From the NCBI GenBank assembly GCA_025677815.1, contig JAIXMP010000015.1, forward strand, positions 124,001-188,000: 64,000 nt of DNA, written 5' to 3'. The translations under genes and the position numbers were made by a program. This DNA is from Phascolomyces articulosus (taxonomy: Eukaryota > Mucoromycota > Mucoromycetes > Mucorales > Lichtheimiaceae). Positions 47,143-58,688 of the stretch are shown here, piece by piece (the first letter of the stretch is position 1; each line of letters starts with the position of its first letter). Below the pieces are notes generated by a model. The model did not search any database. It had not been told where the DNA came from and saw nothing but the letters and a program-made list of their open reading frames with translations.

Positions 47143-48152
47143 CTAAGATGATGCAACACAAATTCGTTCAATTTCACTGATAGCCTCAGCAAACTTGGAT
47201 TGATGTACAAACATTAATCTCCGTGCAGGAGCAATACCAAAATCTGAAAAAGCACGTTTTGCATCCGAAGAGGATTCCTTTTCTCGGTTTGTAAACTTGA
47301 AATCTACTTTATAATCTGCAAACTGGGCAATAACTTCATCTTCAGGTTGGAAATAAAATGTTTCTGTATCCGGTTGCTGCTGTTCTTGTGCCTTTTTCTT
47401 TTTACCCTTCTTCTTTGGTTGTGGCTTTTGTACTTCTCCCATATTTTCATCCCCGTCTTCATCCACAGTGGGTGCAACCTCCTTGTATGTCTTTGATATA
47501 AACATATACCATTCGAATGTATAAGGTTCACCCTTTTCTACAGCTTGATTTGTTTCTTCTTGCATCATTTTGTACATGGGTGGCATGATCTCCATTGGCA
47601 TATTAATAAAACGTTCCGAAATAACCCAACCAAGCTTTTTATCATTAGCACCATTTAAGATACTTTTGATAGTCTCATCCTTGGCTTTTCCCAGAAGATA
47701 CGATTGCAATGATTTTATACCAGCGTTATCCTTGTTTTGTTCCATACTAATAACACTAAGAATCGCGTATGGATCAGACTCTTGTCCGTCCACCTTTACT
47801 GTTGTTCCAACATGGTTTTCTTCTAACAGTATTTCCACAATATCACCTAATTGAATCAATTCGGCGTCTGACGAAAAAAGTTGACCAAGTAATCGTTTCA
47901 GTGATTGATAGTCAGTTTGGTCTGGATTGTAAAAATCGAAATCAACGTCGACTATGTCCTTTTAGAATAGCGCCAGATCGATATTTGTTGTCAAGAATAA
48001 TAAAGTGATACAAGATAGAAAAAGTGTGAGAATACAATGTAAAGTAATGAACAGTGTATGTTAATTTATAAATGTACCTGTGGACCGTCATTGTCACTGC
48101 TCTCATTATCTGAGACATCATTAATATTTTCTTCAGAAGCTTTTCTTTTCAT
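47143..48152 (-). CDS. BCP1: BCP1 / BCCIP family protein
   Basis: Nuclear protein; yeast Bcp1 escorts ribosomal protein Rpl23 and is needed for export of some nuclear cargo. Two exons, 48152-48078 and 47958-47143, give 296 residues. The start MKRKASEEN leads into an acidic stretch and the family block DIVDVDFDFYNPDQTDYQSL, with LLGQLF, the DPYAILSVIS strand, LLGKAKDETIKSILN, and a mid-region WVISERFINMPMEIMPPMY that is strongly conserved in the family. A Lys/Gln-rich linker separates this from the C-terminal sheet FYFQPEDEVIAQFADY. Convergent with the LisH-WD40 gene, 207 bp apart. Confidence 0.92.
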
Positions 48153-49223
48153 TGTCCAACTAAGTTTATTTTATGCAAAAAAAAGTTGGGAGTTATGAAA
48201 TTTATTAAGTTCCAGTGTCCAAAAAAAAAGCCACCAATAAGACCAAAATTAGGAAACCCGAAAAAGATCTGCATGATATAATGCAGAGTATGATAGATCA
48301 ATTGAATTCATATATACACTCATCATCGAGGGAAAAAAGTTTATTTTCTTGCCTTGATAAAATACTTTACGCTTTATATATCTACATCGAAAACTGTATA
48401 TAGTTATAAGTTAAATAAAAGAAAATACATTTTATCAAAGAGAGACAAGCAATCTTTAATATAACGGGTGTCATGAAAAAAGAAATTCAAAAAAAAGGTG
48501 CACTTGTATATCCTGTCGAACTGTTACATTCCATATATCAAACAGTAACATATGTATATGCAATAAAAATTTAACAACAATAGTAAATATATACACCAAT
48601 AAGTCAGTATGATACCACTGGGTAAATTGCCAACAATAGAAATATACACTAGATCACCCGTTTAAAATCACCAATGATTATATATTAATTATCAGCAATA
48701 GAGCCATATAACGTATGTATTATAAAAACAAAGAATGTACAAAGATATAAAGACTTACTGTAGTTTAGAAATTATTATTAACTGTATGAAGGGTAGTTCT
48801 CGTTTTTTTTTTATTTAAAAAAAAAGGTGCACCTTATTTCGTGTTTCCCTTAATATAACTTATGGTTAACCTAGAGAATACAAAAGAGAAGCTACATCCG
48901 CCATTCTGCGTACATAGATCAATCTATATTAAGAGAGGTATACAATATAGTTGCAATAACTGTTACATAATATATTCCATTATCATACGTAGCACAAAAA
49001 AAAGTAAAAGCCTTAGTTACAACGAGTTGGATAAAGAAAACTGCTTCAAGAAGGTACTTTTATTACAGGAATCTCTTCTTATACTACATTGTAATACCAT
49101 TATAAGATAATATCTGTAGTTTATTTAAACACATTTAAATTTAAGTGATATAATTGTAGCCCGGATGCTAATGCATATATTCCAATTAACAGGTGTTAGT
49201 ATATTTAAAGGGCAAGCAACCAT
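48153..49223. other. Intergenic region after BCP1
   Basis: 1.07 kb. A 62-residue frame at 48215-48403 begins with GTG and has no ATG or convincing splice partner, so it was left out. AT-rich throughout; nothing else seen. Confidence 0.5.
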
Positions 49224-49859
49224 TTAAAAACTTGAGATGTATATGGTATACAATACCTTTTCCCCAAGCTCGATTCCCTCATTTCCAATACGAAACTCTT
49301 CTGGGGTCATGTTATCCCGCTTTTTATTAATACGGTGAAGTGTGTATTTCATATATCCAGACATAATGACACATACAACCATAAGGACCAAACATACAGT
49401 ATTAACTTTCATACCTATACAATGGACCATCGTTAAGTGGAAAAGCTTGATTACTATATAATATAAGAATATTACGCGTCAATTTCGTTATCTGCCACTT
49501 TTATTGATACTTTGTTTACTGCTTACGATATCTCGGGATACCTTATAAGATGTAGGAAATATATACCCAATAATACCACCAATATGTCTAATAGGTATGA
49601 TTAATGCAATTGATACACTTCTTCTGGTTCTGCCGCCAAAACTGCTTAAGCTCCAAGAAGTTAGTGGTGCGACAATTCCAAGGCACACGCATAATGCTAT
49701 AGCTGCTGCAACAAATACTCCAGTTGCACTGGTATCACCTAACGCTAGTATATGTATAAAACCAAGTACTAATATGAAACCAGAAACCATCATGTGATAT
49801 CCACGCTCAACTTTTAGATTCGAATCCAATACATTCATGAGAGACCAAACGTAAGCTAT

Positions 49860-49890
<31 letters not shown>

Positions 49891-50600
49891 TATGTCATTT
49901 TTATTTCCACCGTAATCCGTAACTATAATACATGGAAGCAAAAAGGAGATCATTACAATGATAACTTACCAATAAAATAAGATATCATGGCCATCAACTA
50001 TCGAATTTTTTATAGAACAATGAGGATTATTAAACTTTTACATCTTAACAGATACTAAATAATTATAAATATACCTGTTGTTTTTTAATAGATTTATATC
50101 CCATGTTTGGAATAACATTAGGAATAAAAAGAGCCAAGCAGTAAGCGGTAATAAAAAAATTAACAAGGAAATAAACGAGTAAGCATATGTTTTCCAATCC
50201 AGAAACGTATACTGGACTTGATACCACGAAAAATGCACTTCAGACGCAACTCCGGTATCTCTCTTGTTTCGTACCATGACGATTCCCTGTTCACGGCCAT
50301 TTAAGACTAATTTATGAAATTGGTATTTATTCAATTTTCATAGGAAAGTATAGGAGGCAGTATCAGGTAATATAAATAACCATGGTATAAAAAAATAGAA
50401 ATAGCAACCCGGATATATTGTTGATACTTACAAGATTTCGCATTCTTCTCTGTGAAATCTGAAAAGCTTGGTAAAATAAAATAGGTAGCTAAACCAAAGA
50501 TTATATAAAGCACTGCTGTAATGATGAAGATCCATTTCCATCCGCTTAAACCTTGTGAGCCACCCATCTGCAAAATTTCCCAGCTGTCATATAATAAAAG
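49224..50600 (-). pseudogene. Truncated ACS-family (Dal5/Tna1-like) anion permease
   Basis: MFS anion:cation symporter remnant. Reading from upstream: GLSGWKWIFIITAVLY (helix 6, after the missing N-terminal half), FLNGREQGIVMVRNKRDTG, FSWYQVQYTFLDWKTYAY, ALFIPNVIPNMGYKSIKKQQ, LMAMISYFI, VSGFILVLGFIHILAL, SFGGRTRRSVSIALI, IRHIGGIIGYIF, and the last helix with RINKKRDNMTPEEF. These match the second half of the Dal5/Tna1 family in order. The N-terminal six helices were not found upstream to 51016. A run of seven A on the plus strand at 50153-50159 is one short of what the frame needs, giving a frameshift inside the seventh helix. A (TA)n tract lies in a following intron. Confidence 0.75.
49859..49886. 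repeat. (TA)n microsatellite in permease pseudogene intron
   Basis: About fourteen TA units next to a splice acceptor of the ACS-permease remnant. Confidence 0.8.
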
Positions 50601-51016
50601 GCAATGTAATGATGTTGTTTAGTGCCTATTTAATTTCGATATACATTTTATAATATTATTATATCCAAGAACATGGGATTCATTAACCAAGAAGGAAGTG
50701 TAATACTGATTTATATATTATTGCTGCTGTGTCTTTTATTATTGAAAATGTCATCTATTATCTATAATCTACATATGTGCATGACTATATGTTAAAATAA
50801 TTATGAAAAAAATACCTCAAAGACAAAATAGCTCTCTACTGTGTGGTGTTATATACTTGGGAATTCGAGTAGAATCAATATGTCTATTGCTCTAAATGCA
50901 TTTTACTACCATAGTGATAAGCGGGTAGTAATCAAGTCTAACTAATATTATATCACCAAACAATTGAAAAATAAAAATAAAAACATGGATCATCAAAAAT
51001 TGTATTTTATTTAAAT
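50601..51016. other. Intergenic remnant upstream of the permease pseudogene
   Basis: 416 bp. Minus-strand translation shows no recognisable N-terminal permease exons. The sequence ends at the stop of the next F-box gene. Confidence 0.5.
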
Positions 51017-52935
51017 TTATGCATCTGTTAGTTCAGCAAATCTAACACAAATATTGCGTTGTTGAGCATAGCTTATGGCATCTTGGGTAATCATGGGGCA
51101 TACACGAACAGCAATATATTTCAGGTTTTCGCATTTGTCTACAAGTTCCATAATACCCTGATCGCTTGCTTGACCTATTGCTAATAACTCCACTCTTTTC
51201 AAGCGTTTTGCGTATGATAGATTGGATAAAAATATATCTGTACATGCAGATATGGTAAACATTTTTACTTCAACAAGGTTGGTAAGTTTCTTGGGCATTT
51301 CATCCAATTGTTTTTCGATTGTATAGTCTCTGTTGACTGACAAGTGTAACTTTTCGATACTGTTCACATTAGAGAGAGCTGTAATACTTGAACTTGTAAT
51401 AAGGTGGCTATCTAATTGGACATCTTTTAAGCTCGATATTACTGGTAGGTGAGTGGGAGTATCATTAATGATACTATCATCCATATAATTTCGTTGCTGT
51501 GTTTTTCGTGATGATGTTGATATTAATGGTGGTGTGACGATACTAGCCAGGAACGTGGTTAATCCATCTGGAGTCAACCTTCTACACCCATTTGTAATAT
51601 GGAGCTTCTCTAGGTATATAAGATCAAGTAATGCATCAAATATTGGGTCTTCTATTTCACGCATGGTAACAAAAGTAACAGCACGTAATGCTTGACATTG
51701 TCGAAGGATGGATACCATTATATTTGTATTGAGTTTTAGGCGCTTGAAAGTAAGTGTATGTAATTTATGGGCACTAAATTCCGAGAATATATTCCAATGG
51801 AGAAGTTCCACTGGTGATGATCGAGCCGTTGTGGATGGCCCATGAATAGCTAATTTCTCCAATGTATCCTTGCTATGATCCAAAAATAGATACACTCGAC
51901 TTCCATGTATAATATCATCTAGACTCAACCACATTGTCACTTCTGACAATCCTGATCGTCGCGATGCAACTGGTGATTTGGGTAGCGTGTTGTCCCATGC
52001 TTTAGCACCCAATGGAAAATCTTTCCAAGCAAGCCGGCGAAGTTTTGGACAGTGCTGATATATTTTATTAAGCATCGTGACAGGGTACTGTTCATTGCCA
52101 TTGCAGTAATATTCCAAGTTTGGACAAGCACGTAATATTGTGGATATGTCATTGAAAGGACCTGGGATATTATCCGTATAGTGCAGATGTAAGGAAAGAT
52201 GGATGAGGTCAGGTAGAACAGGTAATTCAATAGAAGAGTTATCAGTATCATCCGCCATTCGACCTATAAAGATAGCAAGATGAGTGAGACCAGTACAGGT
52301 TGACCAGATAGTAGGTACCAAGGTTTCTTCAACTGAAACTCGGATTGCTACTTGAAGACGCTTCAGTGATGGACTAATCTTTTTTAGGCTTTCAATAAAC
52401 AAGTTTGTAGATGGTAGCTGTATAGATTTGATAACTGAATGTCTATAGTTAGTAAATTAAATAAATAAATACTAGAGATAGAACATAATATTGTAAATGG
52501 ATAAAGCATACTTAAAGTGTGTAAACTTTTAAAATCATCCAACATTTTGATCCATTGATCTCCAGGGTCCACTAGTTCCAATCGGCGCACATGGTTTGCT
52601 TGAATTTGTGTAACATTGAAGAAGAGTGGATTGTTCAAGGTCCCGTCACTAACAGATATCTCTAATTCTTGCCAGGCTTCATGACACTCCAACACTTGTA
52701 GACGCCATGTTTTGTTGACCTTCATACATTCCAACAGCTGTAGTTTTGGTAAATGGGGCAAAACACACGATACAATATCAAATGGTAATGCAGATACAAA
52801 GTCAATTTGGGTTTCGACATTCATTTCCTTTTCGTCATTATTGACCGCAGCAGAAATAGTTTGTTCGTTTGATGACAATGGTATTCGTAATGACGATGGT
52901 TCATTCAAGTAATTATCATGTATATGAGTTTCCAT
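51017..52935 (-). CDS. F-box protein with leucine-rich repeats
   Basis: SCF ubiquitin-ligase substrate adaptor, by family. Two exons: 52935-52512 and 52434-51017, giving 613 residues. The start METHIHDNYLNEPSS is the first ATG; an upstream frame to 52977 lacks one. Residues about 48-90 hold the F-box (ALPFDIVSCVLPHLPKLQLLECMKVNKTW). The rest is helical/strand LRR of the F-box/LRR kind, with SLHTL, CTGLTHLAIF, CPNLEYYC, CPKLRRLAWKDF, CQALRAVTF, LEKLHITNGCRRLTPDGL and a last CENLKYIAVRVCPMIT repeat. The intron acceptor was set to the TTCAG at 52435 because the nearer ATAG would give a frame that stops. Divergent from pescadillo. Confidence 0.83.
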
Positions 52936-53713
52936 AGCTTTGTTTTTCTGTAATAGTGAGTTTATGTTTTTGTCCAAAGAATTAAAATAAAGGGAGAAAA
53001 GAATGAAAGTCCTTTTTTAGGATATTGTTTTCAGCCTTTTAAATGACGTTATCCTATTCTATTTATGTTGTGATTTAGTATCACTGTCTTAGCCTTCTTC
53101 TTAGCGTGCCAAGAGTTGATGTGAACTTTAGTATACCTTTTTTATAATTTAAGAACGGGAGTATGAAACAAGTTGGATTGGCTTGGCAAAATCTACGCGT
53201 GATGCTAATGGTTGACGAAAATGATATGTGATCGAGATAGTCATTAATCACATCTGATGTACATTTTGCATCACATTCCTCTTCAATTGTGGAGTAAATG
53301 CAGCAAAATCAGACATATATACCGATGATTTCATCATGGTGTCAGCTAATATTATTACCAGCAGGTAGTCCTAGCAATGTATATATCAATGGAATACTTT
53401 GTTGCCTCCCAACAATCATATTATTGAAAAAATGTTTCTATGTTGTTTTCTTTTTATTTTCTTTTGTATGAATCACCATCCATTCAAAACTATAATTCAG
53501 ATCATAAGCAAGTTGACATTTTGCCTTATAAGGTGTTGTTGATAGGCAGAGGCAAGAACAGAGAGGTTCAGGTTGTACAAAAGCAGGCTTGATTACAGAT
53601 AAGCCACTTGCTGACCTTTTTCGAGGCACCTGCAATGCAAATTTCAAGAAAAAAAAAACCGAACTCTGAATTTTGTAGCCCTTTCGCTGAGGAAAAAAAA
53701 GTATTATTAAACC
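52936..53713. other. Divergent promoter, F-box gene and pescadillo
   Basis: 778 bp. A minus-strand frame at 53438-53794 overlaps the pescadillo start and shows no domain, so it was rejected. Confidence 0.55.
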
Positions 53714-55758
53714 ATGGCAAAAATCCAAAAGAAAGGAAAGAAAGGAAATGCTGCCAACTTTATTACAAGACAACAAGCTTTGAAAAAGCTTCAAATCTCT
53801 TTGGCAGACTTTAGGTAAAAAGACTATCCCTTTACTGACAACAAGTGGAATCGATTTAAAAAAAATTAGAATACATGATCGATCTAATCTTTATACTTTT
53901 TTTTAGACGTCTTTGTATTTTGAAGGGTATTTATCCTCGAGAGCCTCGTAACAAAAAGAAAGCCAACAAAGGTTCAACTGCACCCGCCACCTTTTATTAC
54001 ACCAAAGATATTCAATACCTTCTTCATGAACCTCTTCTTAACAAGTTCCGCGAATACAAAACCTTTGCTCGAAAGTTGAATAAGGTTCTTCATAAGGGTG
54101 AATACAGTACTGCAAAGTCATTGGAAGAAAATCATCGTCCTATTTACTCATTGGATCATATTGTCAAGGAGAGGTAATGATAACTGAAAAAAAAGAAGAA
54201 TATGGGAGAATTGCGATCATGGAAATAGGATGGTTCACTTACTCTTGTCTTTTTTAAACACATATTATAGATACCCAAGCTTTGTTGATGCCTTACGTGA
54301 TATGGATGATGCTATTTCGATGCTTTATTTGTTCTCAAAAATGCCTGCTGATAATAAAATCAAGGCTGATATGGTCAAGAACTGTCAACGTTTGATTGCA
54401 GAATTCCAAGCCTACGTTGCAAAGTCCAGAAGCTTGCGTAAAGTATTTTATTCGATCAAGGGTATTTACTACCAAGCCGAGATCAAGGGCCAAACCATCA
54501 CTTGGATTGTTCCCTACCAATTTTCGCAAGATGTAAGTGTTATAACTTTTTTTGGGAACAAGATGGAATCGATTATTTAATAGACAGAGAGACTTATCAT
54601 GAATTGGATGATATGTGATTGTGCTTTTATTTAGGTACCAACAGATGTCGATTTCCGTGTCATGTTGACTTTTCTTGAATTTTACACCACCCTTATGGGT
54701 TTCGTCAATTTCCGCCTTTACAACGAACTCAATATTACTTATCCACCCAAACTCGATGATACTGGTAGCTTAAACCTCAACGCATTACCTTCCAGCATGC
54801 GAAACGATCCCGAAGATGCTGCTCAAGAAACAACACTGGATGAATTCAAAGCAGTCGCCAGCAAAAATACTGAAGGAGAAGAGGACGCTGATGAATCCGA
54901 AGATGTCGCTACCTTACGCAAGATTCAGGAACATTCGCAAGTAGTATCTTCTTTGCAAAACTTGTTCTCCAAATGTGTCTTTTTCCTTTCTCGTGAAACT
55001 CCTCGTTATGCTTTGGAATTTATGATTACTTCTTGTGGTGGTCAAGTCAGTTGGGATGCCACTGTTGGCGCCAACCCACCTTATGCAGAAAGTGATGAAC
55101 GCATTACTCATCAAATTAGCGACAGACCCAAGGTCAACAACCGTGTCTTGTCTCGTGCTTATGTTCAACCTCAATGGGTCGCCGATTGTATCAATGCACG
55201 CAAGATCTTACGTCCTAGCTTGTATGAACCTGGTAGCACTTTACCACCACACTTGAGTCCCTTCGTTGAAGCCAAGGAAGGTGATTATGTACCTGAAGGC
55301 ATTGATGAAGATGAAGAAGAGGCTGAAGAAGGTGAAGAAGAGGAAGAAGAAGTTGAAGGTGGTGCTACTGCTGCTGCTGTTGAAAATGGCGAGGATGAAT
55401 ATGAACGAGAACTCAAGGCTGAAGCTGCTGGTGTTACATTTTCTGAATATCAACAACCTGAAGAAGGCAAGAAGAAATCTGCCAAGGGTAAGAAGCGATC
55501 TGCAGCTGATGTTGAAGAAGAAGAGCGAAAGGAAATGGCACATGTTATGATGAGCAACAAACAACGAAAGTTGTACGAGAAGATGAAGTACAGCAATCAA
55601 CAAAAGGCCGACGAGGTATGTTTTATACTTTCCATAAACCATATATAATAATAATAGTAACCAGAAAAAGAAAAAACTAATATATGTATAATTTTATTAT
55701 AATTTAGGTTGCCAAACTGGAACGCAAGAAAAAGGCACTCAAAAAGGCCAAAAAATAG
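53714..55758 (+). CDS. NOP7: Pescadillo (Nop7/PES1)
   Basis: Core of the PeBoW complex (Nop7-Erb1-Ytm1) that processes 27S pre-rRNA for the 60S subunit; nucleolar. Five exons (53714-53814, 53907-54173, 54271-54532, 54635-55615, 55708-55758) join in frame to 553 residues. The N-terminal pescadillo domain begins [19 protein letters not shown] and includes [13 protein letters not shown] and SYTAKSLEE-like [19 protein letters not shown]. The BRCT domain at about 305-400 has [20 protein letters not shown] and a [11 protein letters not shown] end. A long acidic stretch (Glu-rich, about 420-445) and a Lys-rich tail with [13 protein letters not shown] follow. Length is close to fungal orthologues. 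Confidence 0.95.
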
Positions 55759-55986
55759 ACAACTCCTTTTTATTTTTATATTCTTTCCGCATCTTCTCAT
55801 CTTTTTTCTTTCACTTCATTTTTTTTTCATGTAATATGTATAGCTAAAGCAAAAATAATAGTCGTAAAGTTTTTCATAACAATCAACAATACAAAATACA
55901 CGCGCACACAAAAATCAGCATTCCCCTTCTATATTTTTTCTTGTAATAATTCTTTCTTTTTCACATTTTATCTTTCTTTTGTTACT

Positions 55987-56748
55987 TTATAAAACACTTC
56001 CTCTGGAAAATATCTGCTCCCAATCATCCTGTTGTAATTGTTGACTTTGTTTAATAGCTGTTTCCACGTTACCACGGGCTTCAGCCATTAGATGATCTCT
56101 CACCATGGTTAATCGTTGAATAGCTGTTGTACGATTTTGATCAGTGTTGCCTTGATGATAAGAATCTTCTTGTGTTACTTCCTTTTGTGCCTCCTTGATC
56201 AATTCTTCTACAAGTGGAGGTGCACCATAAATATCATCCGTATATCGCATTTCTTGTAAATAAGCAACAATATCTTCTGCTTGAAGCAAATCCTGCCATT
56301 GATGTAATCGTTGCTGTTCTGCCATACTATGATGATGATCAACTTGATGTCGGTGGGATAAATAAGCAGTTGAATCAGGAACAAGGTCGTCACCATATAC
56401 TTCGTCAGAATAAGCAGTGGAGTTTAAGAATGCTTGAATGTCGGCACCATCGTTTATATTGTGTTCTGGTAGTGGTGGTGCTTGGTTATTTATAAAACGA
56501 GAGCCTTGTTGTGGATGGTGCATGGAATTAAATCCAAGTGGATTGTTCGATGAGTTTGATCCAAATGTGTCAAAGCCCTGATCAAGTGGAACTTGCTGTG
56601 CCTGTTGCTGTTGGGATCGGAATCGGCTCGAATCTGCATTAGAAGATTGGGATCGATATTGACTACTACTGGCAATGTTTTCATCACGACGAAGTGTACT
56701 TGAAGAACTACTAGAAGCACCTCCTCCTTTATCCGACCATGGAAGCAT
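55987..56748 (-). CDS. Low-complexity protein with a duplicated motif, unknown
   Basis: A single open frame of 253 residues from the ATG at 56748; an acceptor-like site just before it suggests a leader intron. Not recognised. The N-terminal half is rich in Ser, Gln and Asn. Two segments, ADIQAFLNSTAYSDEVYGDD and EDIVAYLQEMRYTDDIYGAP, line up over about 20 residues (D-I-x-A-[FY]-L, then Y-[ST]-D-[ED]-[VI]-Y-G), so an internal repeat of about 70-residue spacing is visible. The end is helical and acidic/Gln-rich. It lies 228 bp from the pescadillo stop, convergent. Confidence 0.65.
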   Translation of the reverse strand: MLPWSDKGGGASSSSSSTLRRDENIASSSQYRSQSSNADSSRFRSQQQQAQQVPLDQGFDTFGSNSSNNPLGFNSMHHPQQGSRFINNQAPPLPEHNINDGADIQAFLNSTAYSDEVYGDDLVPDSTAYLSHRHQVDHHHSMAEQQRLHQWQDLLQAEDIVAYLQEMRYTDDIYGAPPLVEELIKEAQKEVTQEDSYHQGNTDQNRTTAIQRLTMVRDHLMAEARGNVETAIKQSQQLQQDDWEQIFSRGSVL

Positions 56749-56922
56749 TACTGTAATAGCTTATATGTATTTGTTATTTGTTTAGACTAGTGTTTTAAGA
56801 GATTGTTTAAAAAGAAAAACGATAGGGTTATCGGAATTAACGTAATTTATTTCATTCTGCATGTGAAATATGTCAAATTCAATGTGATCAAAATCAATGT
56901 TTCTGGTTTTTATTATTATTAT

Positions 56923-58500
56923 TTACAATTTTTTTGAATCCTTGATAGTATATTTGCCATACTGAAATCAAATAGTCAAAATAGATCAATCAGTATATAT
57001 TTTATTCATTACACTTATCCAAATCCATGAAATAAATAGAAACTAGAGACTTACGTTCTTTTCTGGATCAAAAACTTCCCATCGACTAGCAGGGAAAATA
57101 TGTTTGTTCTTTTCATACCATGATCGTTCTACCACTTTACCAGCATGGGACTATATAAAATATTCATCCCATTAGTTTTTTTATCTTACATATATATACA
57201 TATTTTGTAATAATAACATACTTCATCTTTTTCTACGGTTGCATCGTTGATCAACCGAACATCATCATGAACGTCAAAGCTGAATAATGGACCTGATTTA
57301 CCACGAGCTTTATTAATGATAAAATCATAGAATGTATAGTGCTATATATATATAAAAGATTGTTAGTTTATTCATAGCTTTTTTTTTTGTTCAAATAACA
57401 CTCAGTCACTGTCATAAAAACATACATGTGGAATAATCAAATCTTCTTTGACATATATAAGGTTATCAACGTTGACGCCTCGAAGTTGAGGAAATTGTTG
57501 TCGACATGCATCCAGAAATTGTGCAATGCTATCTCCTTTTTTACACTATAAAAAACCATGAACATGCTGTTTCTCTCTCTATATAAAACACACCTAATTA
57601 TGTTGATAATTTACCTGAACATTTTTACGATGTCCACTACCATCCCAATATGAATATGTAATACCAATCGATTCCTCTATATAACAACAATACAAACAAC
57701 TAGATCCCGTGAGTGACCTATTCTAAACCATCTTCCTTTTCGTTTCGTTGGATAGTTTAGTTATCGAACTTGACAAGACAGAGTTTCAAAAACACTTACT
57801 CTTGATCTCCTCTTGTCTTTTCAACCATTCTTGTCTTAATTGTTCTCGTTGAATTCTTTCCATTTCTTCCCGGTCTCGATCAGGTAAGAAACTTGTATCC
57901 ACCGATGGATCCTTTAATGTTTTTTGTTTCTTTACGGGTTTCGATACAACAACACTATCGTTTTCATCTTCTTCTTCCTCATCATCATCAATAGCGAATG
58001 ATAATTTAACACTGGCTTTCTTTTTCTTTCGCTTCTTTTTCTTATCATCACTATATTTTATATATGGAGAGAGAAATATATGTGTAAGTTTCATATGCAA
58101 ATTCTAGGCCGTTCGATCTAAAAAGTATACTACGATAATACCTCAATGGTGCAGTTTGTGCTGCTTCCCGCATTTGTTGTTCTTCGAGATTCTCCTTGAT
58201 CTTTCTGTAATCACGTAATTCGGTTAAACCAATCGTGCTACTTTTAAGTTGCGATTCAATATCATTGGTTGTAGCAACGAATTTATCAGAGCCAACTCGA
58301 ACTTCATTTTGCTGTATAATAATAAAACGATCAACTCGTGTTACTTTTTTTGTAGATTGGTTTGTCATTGATGTTTTTTTTTTTTTCTAATCAAATACTA
58401 CCTTGGAAATCTTTTGCCGTTCTCTTTCAGATTCCTCATAAATCTTACGACGTGCTTTTTCAAGCATCGCTTGACGTTGTCCTTCTGCTTTGGAATCCAT
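56923..58500 (-). CDS. XAP5/FAM50 family protein
   Basis: Nuclear protein of the FAM50/XAP5 family, linked in animals and plants to spliceosome and gene expression. From the ATG at 58500: [20 protein letters not shown], the [12 protein letters not shown] exon (start of XAP5 N-terminal region), [20 protein letters not shown], an acidic and Lys-rich segment with an Arg/Lys-rich nuclear signal (KKKRKKKKA), [66 protein letters not shown], and a final exon [12 protein letters not shown]. These C-terminal blocks are the strongly conserved part of the family. At least seven exons. It is 188 bp upstream of the P450 stop. Confidence 0.93.
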
Positions 58501-58688
58501 TGGGTGTTTTAAAGATCTGCGAGAAGGAGGAACAAAAAAAAAAAAAAACGAAAATTTGGTGGTGCGAGGGAAGAATTGAATTTATTGGCTCAAATTATGA
58601 CACCCAGTATGGATTGGCTTGATTCTTTTTATTATTGACAGTAGGTACATATATATTTGATATAATGCAGTTACAAATGGAAAAACAG

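Noticed and set aside
48215..48403. Frame coding KKATNKTKIRKPEKDLHDIMQ, a helical-looking 62-residue peptide
   Set aside because: It starts at GTG, has no upstream ATG exon with good splice sites and no recognisable family; its low-complexity lysine start follows a poly-A run.
53438..53794. Minus-strand frame over the pescadillo start
   Set aside because: It overlaps the well-supported first exon of pescadillo and shows no domain.
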